A stretch of DNA of 30,719 bases from UBA2336 sp046294915 (GCA_046294915.1 JBKBOE010000033.1:1-30719); one strand, 5' to 3'; counted from the stretch's first letter, positions 1 through 8,731 are shown. The notes: a model not told the origin generated them from the letters alone. Program-made: numbers and translations.

Positions 1-119
1 AAAAAGATTATGTAGGTAAACCCCCTATAAAAGAAACCCTTGTTGTCAAAGGCCGACACGTAAGCCCACTAGAAACTCCGGATGACGTGAATAAACTTCT
101 GTCAGGCCTGAAAAAATAA
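1..119 (+). CDS. 3' end of an unidentified gene (partial)
   Basis: An open frame enters from the left edge and ends at the TAA at 117-119, leaving 38 or 39 C-terminal residues (from KDYVGKPP to LLSGLKK). It has no internal stop. The fragment is polar and basic with no transmembrane segment, and it is too short to assign to a family. The next gene is convergent, with about 50 bases between the two stops. No T-run terminator is visible in that gap. This could be a chance open frame, but the length and codon use look normal. Confidence 0.5.
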   Translation, partial: KDYVGKPPIKETLVVKGRHVSPLETPDDVNKLLSGLKK

Positions 120-172
120 ACATAACATAAAGCCCCGGTTCATGCGCTCTGTCTTGTTTTTTGCTGCCCAGC

Positions 173-1606
173 CTACTGGGCCACAATAGCACGCGGGGTG
201 GTTCCTGCCGGAATTTGAATGGGCACACCAAAACTATCATTGATCACCGCGTTGGTAACGGGGTTGAACAAGTACACTTCATCGGTTGATTCGTCTGTAA
301 CAAGCCCCACACCGGTGCTGCTCACAACAACCGCGTAGATGGATGACGCAATGCCGAAGTTAATAGGCGTAACAATGTTGGTACTTACTTCAATGGCATA
401 AATAACATTGCTTTGAACAGCAACGAAAATTTTACTTCCGTCAGGTGTTGTGGCCATATTACGGCTGAATGCGGGAATGGGTATGGTCGTAACAATGGTA
501 TTGTTGGTGGTTTCAATTTTCAGGATGCTTGTGCCATTGGCGGCATAAACAAAATTACCCGAAGGAGTTGAAACAGTATAACGTGTTTCAGATTCCGGTG
601 CGTTAATGGTGGTGATGAACGCCCGTGTGGCAACATTAAACACCGGAATGTCGCCATCGCCCCGGTTGGCGATGTAGGCTTTACCGTTGGCAATGGTTAT
701 GCCTTCGGGCGATGAAATGGAAACGTGGTTAATAGTAGCAACCACCGCACGGCTTACCGTATTAATAACTGAAATGCTTCCGGTGGTGCTGCCGCCACCT
801 TGTTTGTTAACAACCCAGGCCTCCTTATTATCGGCCGTGAAGGCAACGGCATACGGTTCGTCAAAGCCGGGATCGGTAATATCCGCAATAACGGCCATTG
901 TCTCGGGGTCAACAACACTAACCAAATTGGAATGCCGGTAGGGTACATACAACATGAGCCGGTTTGGACTCAGGGCAAGGTTTCGCGGTTCATTGCAGGT
1001 AGAGGTGCACGTTAGCCGGTCGGTTTCCACTTGCGTCAGCGGATCAATAACTGAAACATCATCGGAAACGGCATTTGAAACAAAGGCATGCAGTTGGGTA
1101 GGGTTTGCATTATTGCTTAAGCAACAGGTAAAACTACCCCTGCTGGCGCTATCTTCGGTGTCAACCGTGAAATAGTAATTAATGCCCGGAGTTAGCCCGG
1201 TAGCGGCAAGCACAACGTCATCATCATCGTTAAGGTATTGATTACAGCCCACCAGTGTCAGGCCATCAGATTCCCACAAAGCAAGTTGTGTTTTAAGCTG
1301 GGTTCCTTTTGTGCCGCCCACATCAATGGTAATTCGTATTTGCCCGGTGGCCGGTGCAGTAAACCTGAACCACCGGTTAAACTGGGGTGTAGTTGTAGAC
1401 CAGCATGCGCCTGCTGTTCCGTCTGATGTGGCATCTGTGGTGGAGTAGAGGGCATCTGCTGAACAACTGTTGATAATGGTTGTCAGATCAATGGCGCCTT
1501 CATAAAAATCATAGTCAATGGCAGAGGGTACAATAAAATTCTCGTTGCAGCACCCGCCAAGAAGCAAGCCTGATACCGCTAGTAGAATGGAAAGGCGGTT
1601 AACCAT
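173..1606 (-). CDS. Lipoprotein with PPC-like domain and YncE/YVTN beta-propeller
   Basis: The 477-aa product starts with a lipoprotein signal peptide whose lipobox ends LGGC, making Cys19 the acylation site. Residue 20 is also Cys. Residues about 40-165 look like a beta-sandwich of the pre-peptidase C-terminal type (WFRFTAPATGQIRITID, then an Asp-rich turn NDDDD and paired cysteines). Residues about 170-477 hold repeated blades of the YVTN/YncE type (HAFVSNAVSDDVSVIDP, KEAWVVNKQGGG, KAYIANRGDGDIPVFNV), consistent with a seven-bladed propeller. Such proteins are surface or periplasmic binding modules. No catalytic residues are evident and the ligand is unknown. The gene is transcribed alone, divergent from the barrel gene at 1691. 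Family assignment is fairly sure; function is not. Confidence 0.8.
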   Translation of the reverse strand: MVNRLSILLAVSGLLLGGCCNENFIVPSAIDYDFYEGAIDLTTIINSCSADALYSTTDATSDGTAGACWSTTTPQFNRWFRFTAPATGQIRITIDVGGTKGTQLKTQLALWESDGLTLVGCNQYLNDDDDVVLAATGLTPGINYYFTVDTEDSASRGSFTCCLSNNANPTQLHAFVSNAVSDDVSVIDPLTQVETDRLTCTSTCNEPRNLALSPNRLMLYVPYRHSNLVSVVDPETMAVIADITDPGFDEPYAVAFTADNKEAWVVNKQGGGSTTGSISVINTVSRAVVATINHVSISSPEGITIANGKAYIANRGDGDIPVFNVATRAFITTINAPESETRYTVSTPSGNFVYAANGTSILKIETTNNTIVTTIPIPAFSRNMATTPDGSKIFVAVQSNVIYAIEVSTNIVTPINFGIASSIYAVVVSSTGVGLVTDESTDEVYLFNPVTNAVINDSFGVPIQIPAGTTPRAIVAQ

Positions 1607-1690
1607 TTTTATTTAAGTTAGAACAAAGGGATAATTTATGATAATACCGGTTATATTTAGTACTGAAAGCTATGTAAAAAGCCGGATGTT

Positions 1691-2302
1691 ATGAAGAACT
1701 ATTTGCCTATTCTCATTATATGGTGGGGTATTTGTGGCCCTTACCTGATATTTGGTCAGCAGCTTTTTTCGGTAGGTGTTAAAGCCGGGGCCACCCTGGC
1801 CACCCAAACCGTTGATGACGGCACAAGCGACTACGGTGTTAAGCCTGGTCTTCTGGCTGGTGGCTACATACGGTACGTTTTTTCAACCATGGCCCTTCAG
1901 ATGGACGTTGTGTACAGTCAGCAAGGTGCTTCCATTGACTATCAGAATGAAAAATTTTCTTCAACCTTTAAGTATATAAACCTTCCTGTTGTGCTTCAAT
2001 ACCAGGTGGCGCCTTCCTGGATATTGCAGGCCGGGCCCCAGGTTGGATTTTTAACTTGCGCCAAGTCTGACTTTCACCCGGTAACGCACGCACCCTACGA
2101 TGAGCAAACCTACACCAAAGCCTATAAGAAAACCGATTATGGTATTGCTTTGGGCGGAGGGTGGGCACCCCCTGATAAGAAAATGGTCATTGAGTTCAGG
2201 TACTACGTTGGCCTGAGTTCCATTAACGATTATGCAGGAGTAGCCGAAACCAGAAATAATGTGCTTCAGCTAACGCTGGGCTACCGGCTGAAAGATTTCT
2301 GA
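1691..2302 (+). CDS. Outer-membrane beta-barrel protein, PorT-like
   Basis: The 203-aa product has an N-terminal signal peptide (about residues 1-23, hydrophobic, ending IFGQQ). After it come alternating beta strands with Gly/aromatic periodicity: VGVKAGATLATQ, LLAGGYIRYVF, MALQMDVVYSQQGAS, YINLPVVLQYQV, WILQAGPQVGFL, and a C-terminal strand NVLQLTLGYRLKDF ending in an aromatic residue. This pattern is that of the PorT/OMP_b-brl_2 family of eight-stranded barrels common in Bacteroidota. Ligand and role are unknown. A TATATTTA box about 40 bases upstream resembles a weak -7 element. A hairpin follows the gene at 2328-2356. Confidence 0.8.
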   Translation: MKNYLPILIIWWGICGPYLIFGQQLFSVGVKAGATLATQTVDDGTSDYGVKPGLLAGGYIRYVFSTMALQMDVVYSQQGASIDYQNEKFSSTFKYINLPVVLQYQVAPSWILQAGPQVGFLTCAKSDFHPVTHAPYDEQTYTKAYKKTDYGIALGGGWAPPDKKMVIEFRYYVGLSSINDYAGVAETRNNVLQLTLGYRLKDF

Positions 2303-2327
2303 TTTTCTTTTCTGCCATCAAACAGCC

Positions 2328-2356
2328 ATTTATGCTCCTTATTCGGAAGCATAAAT
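2328..2356 (+). terminator. Hairpin between the barrel gene and clcA-like gene
   Basis: The left arm ATTTATGCTCC (2328-2338) and right arm GGAAGCATAAAT (2345-2356) pair over 11 bp with one bulged A around a 6-nt loop. A short AT-rich stretch (TTTATATT) follows. It lies 26 bases after the barrel stop and just before the transporter start, so it could be a weak terminator or a leader hairpin. The T-run is poor. Confidence 0.45.
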
Positions 2357-2372
2357 TTTATATTGTGCCCTG

Positions 2373-4151
2373 ATGTATAACCTGGCCCGCTATAAAATAT
2401 TCCTTCGCCTGGCGCCTTCGTGGCTGTTGAAAAAACTATCGAACCGGCAATTTCTTATGGTGGGTGCCATAGCCGTGGGCATTTGGGCCGGTTTAACGGC
2501 CGTGGTATTAAAAATTTCCGTTCATTATTTACAGGATGTTTTGGTTACGCTGAGCCAGCGGTTTAACTGGTTGTACCTGGTATCTCCGGCTGTGGGCATC
2601 GCGTTAACGTTTTTGTTCATCCGGTTTTTTCTCCGGGGGGAGTTTGTTCGTGGTACGCATCATGTTCTGCTGGCCATAGCAAAGAAATCGTCATTGCTTC
2701 CAAAACAGGAAACCTACAGCCATGCGGCTACCAGTGCACTTACCGTAGGGTTAGGTGGCTCGGCAGGACTAGAGTCACCGATTGTACAGACCGGTTCGGC
2801 CATCGGGTCAGTCTTTGCCTCTTTTTTTCCGGTGGGCTACCGCGACCGTACCTTGTTGCTGGCCTGCGGGGCAGCCTCCGGTATTGCGGCTGCATTCAAC
2901 GCTCCCATTGCAGGAGTGCTCTTCGCACTTGAAGTACTCCTGGTGGATGTAAGCATATCGGCATTTATACCCCTGCTTATTGCCGGAGCGTGTGGAGCAT
3001 TGTGTTCAAAAATTATTCTGGCCGATGACATCTTGTTATCCTTTAAAAATGTAAGTGCATTTAATTTTCACAACGTTCCCTATTATGTGGTGCTGGGGGC
3101 ATGCTGTGGGCTGATTTCTGTTTTCTATATGAAAGCCTTTCGTAAAACTGAATACCTGCTCACATCATCAATAAAGAGTCCGGTAAGCCGGTTAGTAGCC
3201 GGCAGCCTGGTGTTGGGCATTCTTATTTTTCTTTTTCCCGCCTTGTTTGGCGAAGGGTATAGTTCAATAAAAAGCCTGGCGCTTTCAAGGCCGCTTGAGT
3301 TGTTCAATGGAAGTCCGTTGAAACAGATTATTGTTGCTGCTCCGTGGTTACTGGGTTTAGCAGTGTTGGTTGTTGCTCTGATCAAAGCGCTGGCCGTTTC
3401 GCTTACGCTGAGTGCCGGGGGTAACGGAGGTAATTTTGCTCCGGCCCTGCTGGTAGGGGCTTGCCTTGGGTTTGCATTTTCGTATTTGGCCGATACTGCC
3501 TTGGGAATGAATCTGCCGGTCGCCAATTTTTGCCTGGTGGCAATGGCGGGTGTGTTAACAGGTATTTTTCATGCCCCGCTTACCGGTATTTTTCTTATCG
3601 CTGAAATTACCGGTGGCTATGAACTGATGATACCGCTGATGATCGTCTCGGCCTTCAGCACAGCCGTATCGCGGTACCTTCATCCGGAATCGCTCGATCA
3701 GGCCAAACTCAAAGCCGGTGAACAGCGTGTAACCTTCACTAAAGAAACCTACATCCTGTCGGATTTGGTGGTTCCGGATATTGTTGAAAAAGATTTTGTT
3801 CCCGTAAAGGCTGATGCGACCATGCGTAACCTGATAGATGTTATCGCTCAATCGCGAAGAAATATTTTTCCGGTGCTCGATGGAGACCAGCGGTTAGTGG
3901 GAATTATTCTCTTGGATGATATCCGGGAGATTATGTTTGATACGGCCCTGTACGATACCCTGCGTATTGAGCAACTCATGCAAAAACCGGTTGTGGTTAC
4001 TGAACTGAATGAGAACATGAGCGAGGTGATGGAAAAGTTTGATAAATACGGCTTGTGGAATATTCCGGTAGTCAATGGCGGCAAGTACGTGGGCTTTATT
4101 TCCAAATCGCAGATATTTTCAAATTACCGCGACAAGCTGAAGACTGACTGA
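2373..4151 (+). CDS. ClC-family anion channel/transporter with C-terminal CBS pair
   Basis: The 592-aa inner-membrane protein has about ten membrane helices in residues 25-430 and two CBS domains in about 455-590 (FPVLDGDQRLVGIILLDDI and NIPVVNGGKYVGFISKSQ). ClC signatures are visible: GLESP with the gating glutamate (E134, equal to E148 of E. coli ClC-ec1), the FNAPIAGVLFALE helix, and GGNFAPALLVGA (the GxFxP element). The residue matching the internal proton glutamate (E203 of ClC-ec1) is Val188. The usual GSGIP motif is replaced by RGTHH, so the serine that coordinates central chloride is absent. Substrate and coupling (channel, H+ exchange, or another anion) are therefore open. The two-component genes start 34 bases downstream. 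CBS domains in this family often bind nucleotides. Confidence 0.9.
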   Translation: MYNLARYKIFLRLAPSWLLKKLSNRQFLMVGAIAVGIWAGLTAVVLKISVHYLQDVLVTLSQRFNWLYLVSPAVGIALTFLFIRFFLRGEFVRGTHHVLLAIAKKSSLLPKQETYSHAATSALTVGLGGSAGLESPIVQTGSAIGSVFASFFPVGYRDRTLLLACGAASGIAAAFNAPIAGVLFALEVLLVDVSISAFIPLLIAGACGALCSKIILADDILLSFKNVSAFNFHNVPYYVVLGACCGLISVFYMKAFRKTEYLLTSSIKSPVSRLVAGSLVLGILIFLFPALFGEGYSSIKSLALSRPLELFNGSPLKQIIVAAPWLLGLAVLVVALIKALAVSLTLSAGGNGGNFAPALLVGACLGFAFSYLADTALGMNLPVANFCLVAMAGVLTGIFHAPLTGIFLIAEITGGYELMIPLMIVSAFSTAVSRYLHPESLDQAKLKAGEQRVTFTKETYILSDLVVPDIVEKDFVPVKADATMRNLIDVIAQSRRNIFPVLDGDQRLVGIILLDDIREIMFDTALYDTLRIEQLMQKPVVVTELNENMSEVMEKFDKYGLWNIPVVNGGKYVGFISKSQIFSNYRDKLKTD

Positions 4152-4185
4152 GTTATTAGCGTTACTTTTAACTGAAGTTAGGACT

Positions 4186-4863
4186 ATGCGCGTACTATTG
4201 ATTGAAGACGAGCCCGCAGTGGCTTCCTTTATCCGTAAAGGATTGGAGGAGCATGGCATGGTGGTGGCGCAGGCCTTTGACGGACCTACGGGCCTCACCC
4301 TTGCTATGCGCGAAGAATTTGATGTAATCATACTCGATATTGTTATGCCCGGCATGAACGGCCTTGACGTATGCAGGCAGTTGCGGGAACAGCAAGGCAT
4401 GAAAACACCCGTGCTGATGCTTACCGCGCTGGGTACTACCGATGACATTGTTGACGGGTTAACCCTCGGGGCTGATGATTACCTGCCCAAACCCTTTAAA
4501 TTTAAAGAACTGCTCGCCCGCCTTAACGCGCTCACCCGTAGAAGCAAAACCCTGAGCCACGTGCTGCGTGTGGCCGACCTTGAACTTCACCGGGAATCAA
4601 AAGGAGTAATCCGTAACCACAAGCCTCTTGAATTAACTGCCCGCGAATTCAGGCTGCTCGAATACCTGCTGCTAAACAAAAACCGTGTGCTGTCGCGTGC
4701 GGATATACTGGAAAACGTGTGGGACATAAATCACGACCTGGGTACCAATGTGGTAGATGTTTATATTAACTACCTGCGCAAGAAGATAGATGCAGATTTT
4801 GATCCACCGCTGATAAAAACTGTGGTGGGAATGGGGTATACCATTAAGGATATAGCAACGTGA
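4186..4863 (+). CDS. OmpR/PhoB-family response regulator
   Basis: The 225-aa protein has an N-terminal receiver domain (1-115) and a C-terminal winged-helix Trans_reg_C domain (about 125-222). The acidic pocket is LLIEDEP (E7, D8), the phosphoacceptor is D51 in ILDIVMPGMNG, and the switch residues are T80 and K102 (PKPF), all intact. An AGGA lies a few bases before the ATG. The stop overlaps the start of the kinase gene by 4 bp (GTGA), so the two are translationally coupled and form a cognate pair. OmpR-type regulators bind direct repeats with about 11-bp spacing. Such an array lies at 6219-6262, in front of the SulP gene. Confidence 0.93.
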   Translation: MRVLLIEDEPAVASFIRKGLEEHGMVVAQAFDGPTGLTLAMREEFDVIILDIVMPGMNGLDVCRQLREQQGMKTPVLMLTALGTTDDIVDGLTLGADDYLPKPFKFKELLARLNALTRRSKTLSHVLRVADLELHRESKGVIRNHKPLELTAREFRLLEYLLLNKNRVLSRADILENVWDINHDLGTNVVDVYINYLRKKIDADFDPPLIKTVVGMGYTIKDIAT

Positions 4864-6209
4864 AACTCAGGGATAAACTTACTCTCTTTTTCAGTCTTGC
4901 GGCAGCCGGCATTCTGCTCGTGTTTGGTATTTCTGTTTATTTTTTTTCGTCTCAGCACAGGGAAAATGAATTCTATAGAAGGCTTCAGAATAGAGTTGAT
5001 ATTACCGAGAAGATGTTTTTGGAGAAGGAAAACCTTGCACCAGAGGCTTATGAAATGATTCGGGAACAGTTTCTGAATGTACTGCCCGATGAGGTAGAGG
5101 AAGTTGCACCGCTTTCGGCCGGCTGGGAAAGTAACCTGAAAGCAAAATACCCCACACCGTTTCTGGTATCTCTTCAATCGGATGGCGAGGCTTTCTTCTT
5201 TGACGGAGAGCGGCAGGGTGCAGGCAGGGTATTTCACCTTGCCGGAGGTGATTATGCCGTAATCATTTCGGCTGTTGATCGGGTTGGAATTAACGTACTG
5301 GCTAATCTGCAAACCATTTTAGTGCTGTCCATAGTGGCAGGCATTGCGGTTATGACGCTGTTAAGCCATTATTTGTCGGGAAAAATCCTTCAACCTATTT
5401 CCGCCAAAATCAGAAAGGCAAATACCATCAGCGCAAAAAATCTGCACGAGCGACTTCGGGTCTTTAATCCTGACGATGAGATTGGCCAGCTGGCTATTGC
5501 ATTCAACCGGTTGCTCGACCGAATAGACCTGGCTTTTAATGCGCAGAAGCTGTTTGTAGCCAACGCATCGCATGAAATCCGAAACCCGTTAACTGCAATT
5601 ATTGGTGAGGCCGATTTAGCCTTGGAGAAAACACGGGTTGCTGAAGAGTACAGAGAAGCATTGGTGCGAATACAAACCGAGGCTGAGCGCCTGAACCGGC
5701 TGGTGAATAACCTACTGCAGCTATCGGCTGTTAGTTCAGGGGTACAAGAAATAAAATGTGAGCATGTGGCGGTAAACTCCCTGGTTTCTGAGGCTTTGGA
5801 AACGTACCGAAGTATGAACCCCGAATCAAAAATTCAATTGGCATTAAGCGATTATCAGCCCGTGGTGAACGGAAACAGGAACCTCCTGCTAACCGCCCTG
5901 ATTAATGTTCTGGATAATGCCTCTAAATTTTCCAATAATGCGGATGTGCAAATGAAGGTTGCGGTAATGAGTGATTCAGTCGAGCTTACTATAGCCGACA
6001 AGGGATTAGGTATTCCAGAAGACGATATTCCGAAAATTACACAACCCTTCTTCCGGTCGGATAATGTGCGGAAAATTCAAGGCACCGGTATAGGCATCCC
6101 GCTTACCGCGCGGATAATTGAATTGCACTATGGACACTTTGAGGTGAACTCACAATTAAACGTGGGAACGGAAGTAAAACTTATTCTGCCGTTGGCAATC
6201 AGCCAGTAG
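4860..6209 (+). CDS. Sensor histidine kinase (HAMP, HisKA, HATPase)
   Basis: The 449-aa membrane kinase starts at a GTG that overlaps the regulator stop. It has TM1 at about 8-29, a periplasmic sensor segment of about 115 residues, TM2 at about 148-170, and a HAMP linker at about 170-225. The HisKA motif NASHEIRNPLTA carries the phospho-accepting H238. The ATPase domain has an N-box (NVLDNASKFSN), G1 (DKGLGIP) and G2 (GTGIGIP). All catalytic elements are present. The sensor segment matches no domain I recognise, so the signal is unknown. Its neighbours (ClC upstream, SulP and Usp downstream) suggest an anion, pH or bicarbonate-related signal; that is inference only. Confidence 0.93.
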   Translation: MKLRDKLTLFFSLAAAGILLVFGISVYFFSSQHRENEFYRRLQNRVDITEKMFLEKENLAPEAYEMIREQFLNVLPDEVEEVAPLSAGWESNLKAKYPTPFLVSLQSDGEAFFFDGERQGAGRVFHLAGGDYAVIISAVDRVGINVLANLQTILVLSIVAGIAVMTLLSHYLSGKILQPISAKIRKANTISAKNLHERLRVFNPDDEIGQLAIAFNRLLDRIDLAFNAQKLFVANASHEIRNPLTAIIGEADLALEKTRVAEEYREALVRIQTEAERLNRLVNNLLQLSAVSSGVQEIKCEHVAVNSLVSEALETYRSMNPESKIQLALSDYQPVVNGNRNLLLTALINVLDNASKFSNNADVQMKVAVMSDSVELTIADKGLGIPEDDIPKITQPFFRSDNVRKIQGTGIGIPLTARIIELHYGHFEVNSQLNVGTEVKLILPLAISQ

Positions 6210-6218
6210 TATTAACGT

Positions 6219-6262
6219 TCTAATCTAATTTTAATGCTCCTTTAATCCCACGCTAATGTAGC
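6219..6262 (+). promoter_or_regulatory. Four-unit 11-bp direct repeat array (putative response-regulator site)
   Basis: TAAT occurs at 6221, 6232, 6243 and 6254, exactly 11 bp apart each time, with a pyrimidine immediately before every copy. Units 2 and 3 share the hexamer TTTAAT. OmpR/PhoB-family regulators bind tandem repeats of this spacing on one face of the helix. The array starts 10 bases after the kinase stop and ends 34 bases before the SulP start. The likely binder is the regulator encoded at 4186. The spacing is seen directly; the binding is inferred. Confidence 0.55.
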
Positions 6263-6296
6263 GGGTTTAGCTTCGGGCTTTGAAATTAAAAGAGGT

Positions 6297-7889
6297 ATGC
6301 GATCAGCTTTACTCCATCCGACAGGATTTTTCGCCAATATAAAGAGTGACTTTCCGGCTGCCATGGTCGTTTTTTTTGTTGCCGTTCCCTTATGCCTGGG
6401 TATTGCACTGGCCAGTGGAGCACCGCTGTTCTCCGGAATTATAGCAGGCGTTGTTGGCGGAATCGTGGTGGGAGCCATTAGCAATTCCAGTCAGGGTGTA
6501 AGCGGCCCGGCTGCCGGGCTTACAGTTATTGTTCTTACATCCATACAGCAATTAGGAGCTTTTGAAGTGTTTCTCGTAGCCGTTGTACTTGCCGGAATTT
6601 TTCAGATCGCGCTTGGCTTTTTGAGAGCCGGCATCATTGGCCATTATTTCCCTTCCTCGGTAATCAAGGGAATGCTTACGGCTATCGGCATTATTATTAT
6701 TCTGAAGCAGATACCGCACGCATTTGGTTACGATGCCGATTACGAAGGCGATATGACATTCGTACAGAATGATGGAGAAAACACGTTCAGTGAGTTGTTT
6801 ACTATGCTCGGGTACATAACTCCTGGCGCGGTTGTGGTTTCTATGCTATCCATGGCTATTCTGTTTGTGTGGGAGGTACACCTGAGTAAAAAGTACACCC
6901 TTTTTAAACTTATACAAGGTCCGTTAGTGGCTATTGTTATGGGGGTTACCTATCAGCTTATTACAAAGGCGTATTTTCCATCGTGGTCGCTGGATCAAAA
7001 GCACCTGGTTAATGTGCCGGTAGCATCAACCTTGCCTGATTTTCTTTCAAATTTCTCATTCCCCGCGTTTGGTGCCGTACTGAATCCCGATGTATGGATT
7101 GTGGCCCTGACACTTGCCGTGGTGGCCAGCCTGGAAACGTTGCTTTCGGTTGAAGCCACAGATAAGATGGACCCCTACAAGCGCAAGACGAATACCAACC
7201 GCGAACTGGTGGCCCAGGGTAGCGGAAACCTGATTAGCGGATTAATTGGCGGGCTGCCGGTTACCCAGGTAATTGTTCGCAGTTCAGCCAATATTCAATC
7301 CGGGGGTAAAACTAAACTGTCAGCTATTCTACATGGCTTCTTATTGTTGGTTTGTGTTGTTTCAATTCCAACCATTCTAAATCTTATTCCGCTTGCCGTT
7401 CTGGCTGCTGTTCTGTTTTCGGTAGGGTATAAGCTGGCAAAGCCCTCAGCCTTCCGGCAGATGTATGCCCTGGGCTGGAGTCAGTTTCTGCCTTTTATGG
7501 CAACCATTGTCGGGGTAGTATTTACCGATTTATTGAAAGGCATTGGAATAGGAATAGCGGCAGCTGTTATCCTGATCCTTCGCAATAGCTATCGGAACTC
7601 TCACTTTTTGCATAAGGAGTCAAGTAATGACAGCAAAGTAAAACTTACGCTGGCTGAGGAAGTAATCTTTCTTAACAAGGGTTCAATTGCCCGCGAACTG
7701 AACCAGATTCCCTCCGGGGCTGAAGTAACCATCGACATGAGCCAATCGGTAATTGTTGACCATGACGTACTGGAATTGATTAAGGAATTTAAGGAAGGTG
7801 CAAAGACAAGAAACATACGTGTTGAGGTAATCCGGAAAAACGGCAGGCATGCTGAACGTAAAGTAGAATTGCAAATGCACAGCAATTAA
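6297..7889 (+). CDS. SulP/SLC26-family anion transporter with STAS-like C-terminus
   Basis: The 530-aa inner-membrane protein has some 10-14 hydrophobic segments in residues 18-430. SulP features include the VAVPLCLGIALASGAPL N-terminal helix, GVSGPAAGLTVIVL (GPAAG at 70-74) and the ETLLSVEATDKMDPYKR loop. A STAS-like domain fills about 440-525 (EVTIDMSQSVIVDHDVLELIKEF). Members carry sulfate, bicarbonate or other anions, and many bacterial ones are bicarbonate transporters. Substrate cannot be read from this sequence. A purine-rich AAAAGAGG site precedes the ATG. The Usp gene follows after 11 bases, so they form an operon. The 11-bp repeat array upstream suggests control by the adjacent two-component system. 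Confidence 0.92.
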   Translation: MRSALLHPTGFFANIKSDFPAAMVVFFVAVPLCLGIALASGAPLFSGIIAGVVGGIVVGAISNSSQGVSGPAAGLTVIVLTSIQQLGAFEVFLVAVVLAGIFQIALGFLRAGIIGHYFPSSVIKGMLTAIGIIIILKQIPHAFGYDADYEGDMTFVQNDGENTFSELFTMLGYITPGAVVVSMLSMAILFVWEVHLSKKYTLFKLIQGPLVAIVMGVTYQLITKAYFPSWSLDQKHLVNVPVASTLPDFLSNFSFPAFGAVLNPDVWIVALTLAVVASLETLLSVEATDKMDPYKRKTNTNRELVAQGSGNLISGLIGGLPVTQVIVRSSANIQSGGKTKLSAILHGFLLLVCVVSIPTILNLIPLAVLAAVLFSVGYKLAKPSAFRQMYALGWSQFLPFMATIVGVVFTDLLKGIGIGIAAAVILILRNSYRNSHFLHKESSNDSKVKLTLAEEVIFLNKGSIARELNQIPSGAEVTIDMSQSVIVDHDVLELIKEFKEGAKTRNIRVEVIRKNGRHAERKVELQMHSN

Positions 7890-7900
7890 CCTCTGAAGCT

Positions 7901-8707
7901 ATGAATCCAATAAAATATTTTATTCCCGTAGATTTTTCAGAGGCATCGTATAAAGCCATTCAATATGCTTCCTTATTGGCTGAAAAAACAGGCGGGGTAA
8001 TTCACCTTGGTCATGTACTTGATGTTGATGAAATTATTGAGTCAGACAATCCGGTAATTGTTCGATGGAATCTTGACCGGCTGGAGAAAAAGACTGCAGC
8101 TAAGATGCAGTCTTTGAAAGAAATCATCTTCGGTAACGGCATACCCGTCAGCAGTGAAATTGTTTTCGGAAGGCCGCAAGCGGGAGTTTTGAAGATGATT
8201 GCCCGGTTTACTCCCGATGTTATTGTTTTACCACGAAGGGCAACTGGTGCTGCAAAATCAGAATTACTCACGTATCTGTCAAAGCACTGCAGGCAGCCTT
8301 TCCTTGTTGTGCCTGAATGTTTTGTTCCGCATGTTCCGGAGCACGCAGTTGTGGCTACCGATTTGCGGCCGGCAAACGGTGAGTTACACACTTTTTTTCA
8401 GTTGATCAGCAAAACTGCCAACGAGGTTTCGCTTTTAAATATCCGAAGTACGGGTGCTCCAAAGGAACCGGTTAAATCCGAATGGATTACCCTTCTTGAA
8501 GCAAAATACCGGCTTGGCACAAAGTTGTTGCAGTATGAAAATAATAATGTGGTACGCGGTGTAATCAACTTTGTAAAGACAAATCCCGTTGATTTACTGT
8601 GTACCATCAAACGAAATAAAAATTTTCTGAAACGAGCGCTCAGCGAGAGTGTTTCAAATGAAATAGCAAGTCAGGCTGAAGTACCTGTGCTGGTTATTTG
8701 TGAGTAG
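7901..8707 (+). CDS. Tandem universal stress protein (UspA superfamily)
   Basis: The 268-aa cytoplasmic protein has two Usp folds. The first covers about residues 4-146 (KYFIPVDFSEASYKAIQYASLLA to QPFLVVP) and the second about 150-268 (HAVVATDLRPAN to EVPVLVICE). The usual ATP-binding signature G-2X-G-9X-G(S/T) is degenerate in both halves (RATGAAKSELLTYL; KRNKNFLKRALSES), so nucleotide binding is doubtful. It lies 11 bases after the SulP gene. SulP-Usp pairing is common in bacteria and fits a role in modulating or protecting the transporter. A GC-rich hairpin follows the stop. Confidence 0.85.
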   Translation: MNPIKYFIPVDFSEASYKAIQYASLLAEKTGGVIHLGHVLDVDEIIESDNPVIVRWNLDRLEKKTAAKMQSLKEIIFGNGIPVSSEIVFGRPQAGVLKMIARFTPDVIVLPRRATGAAKSELLTYLSKHCRQPFLVVPECFVPHVPEHAVVATDLRPANGELHTFFQLISKTANEVSLLNIRSTGAPKEPVKSEWITLLEAKYRLGTKLLQYENNNVVRGVINFVKTNPVDLLCTIKRNKNFLKRALSESVSNEIASQAEVPVLVICE

Positions 8708-8731
8708 TTTGGTTTAGGACGCAGGAGTAAC

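Noticed and set aside
4770..5312. 180-aa open frame opposite the regulator/kinase junction
   Set aside because: It is antisense to two genes with full domain signatures; no promoter or ribosome-binding site supports it.
6247..6265. Hairpin CCC-A-CGCT/AGCGGG as a terminator of the kinase gene
   Set aside because: The stem is bulged and has no T-run; the 11-bp TAAT array explains the region better.
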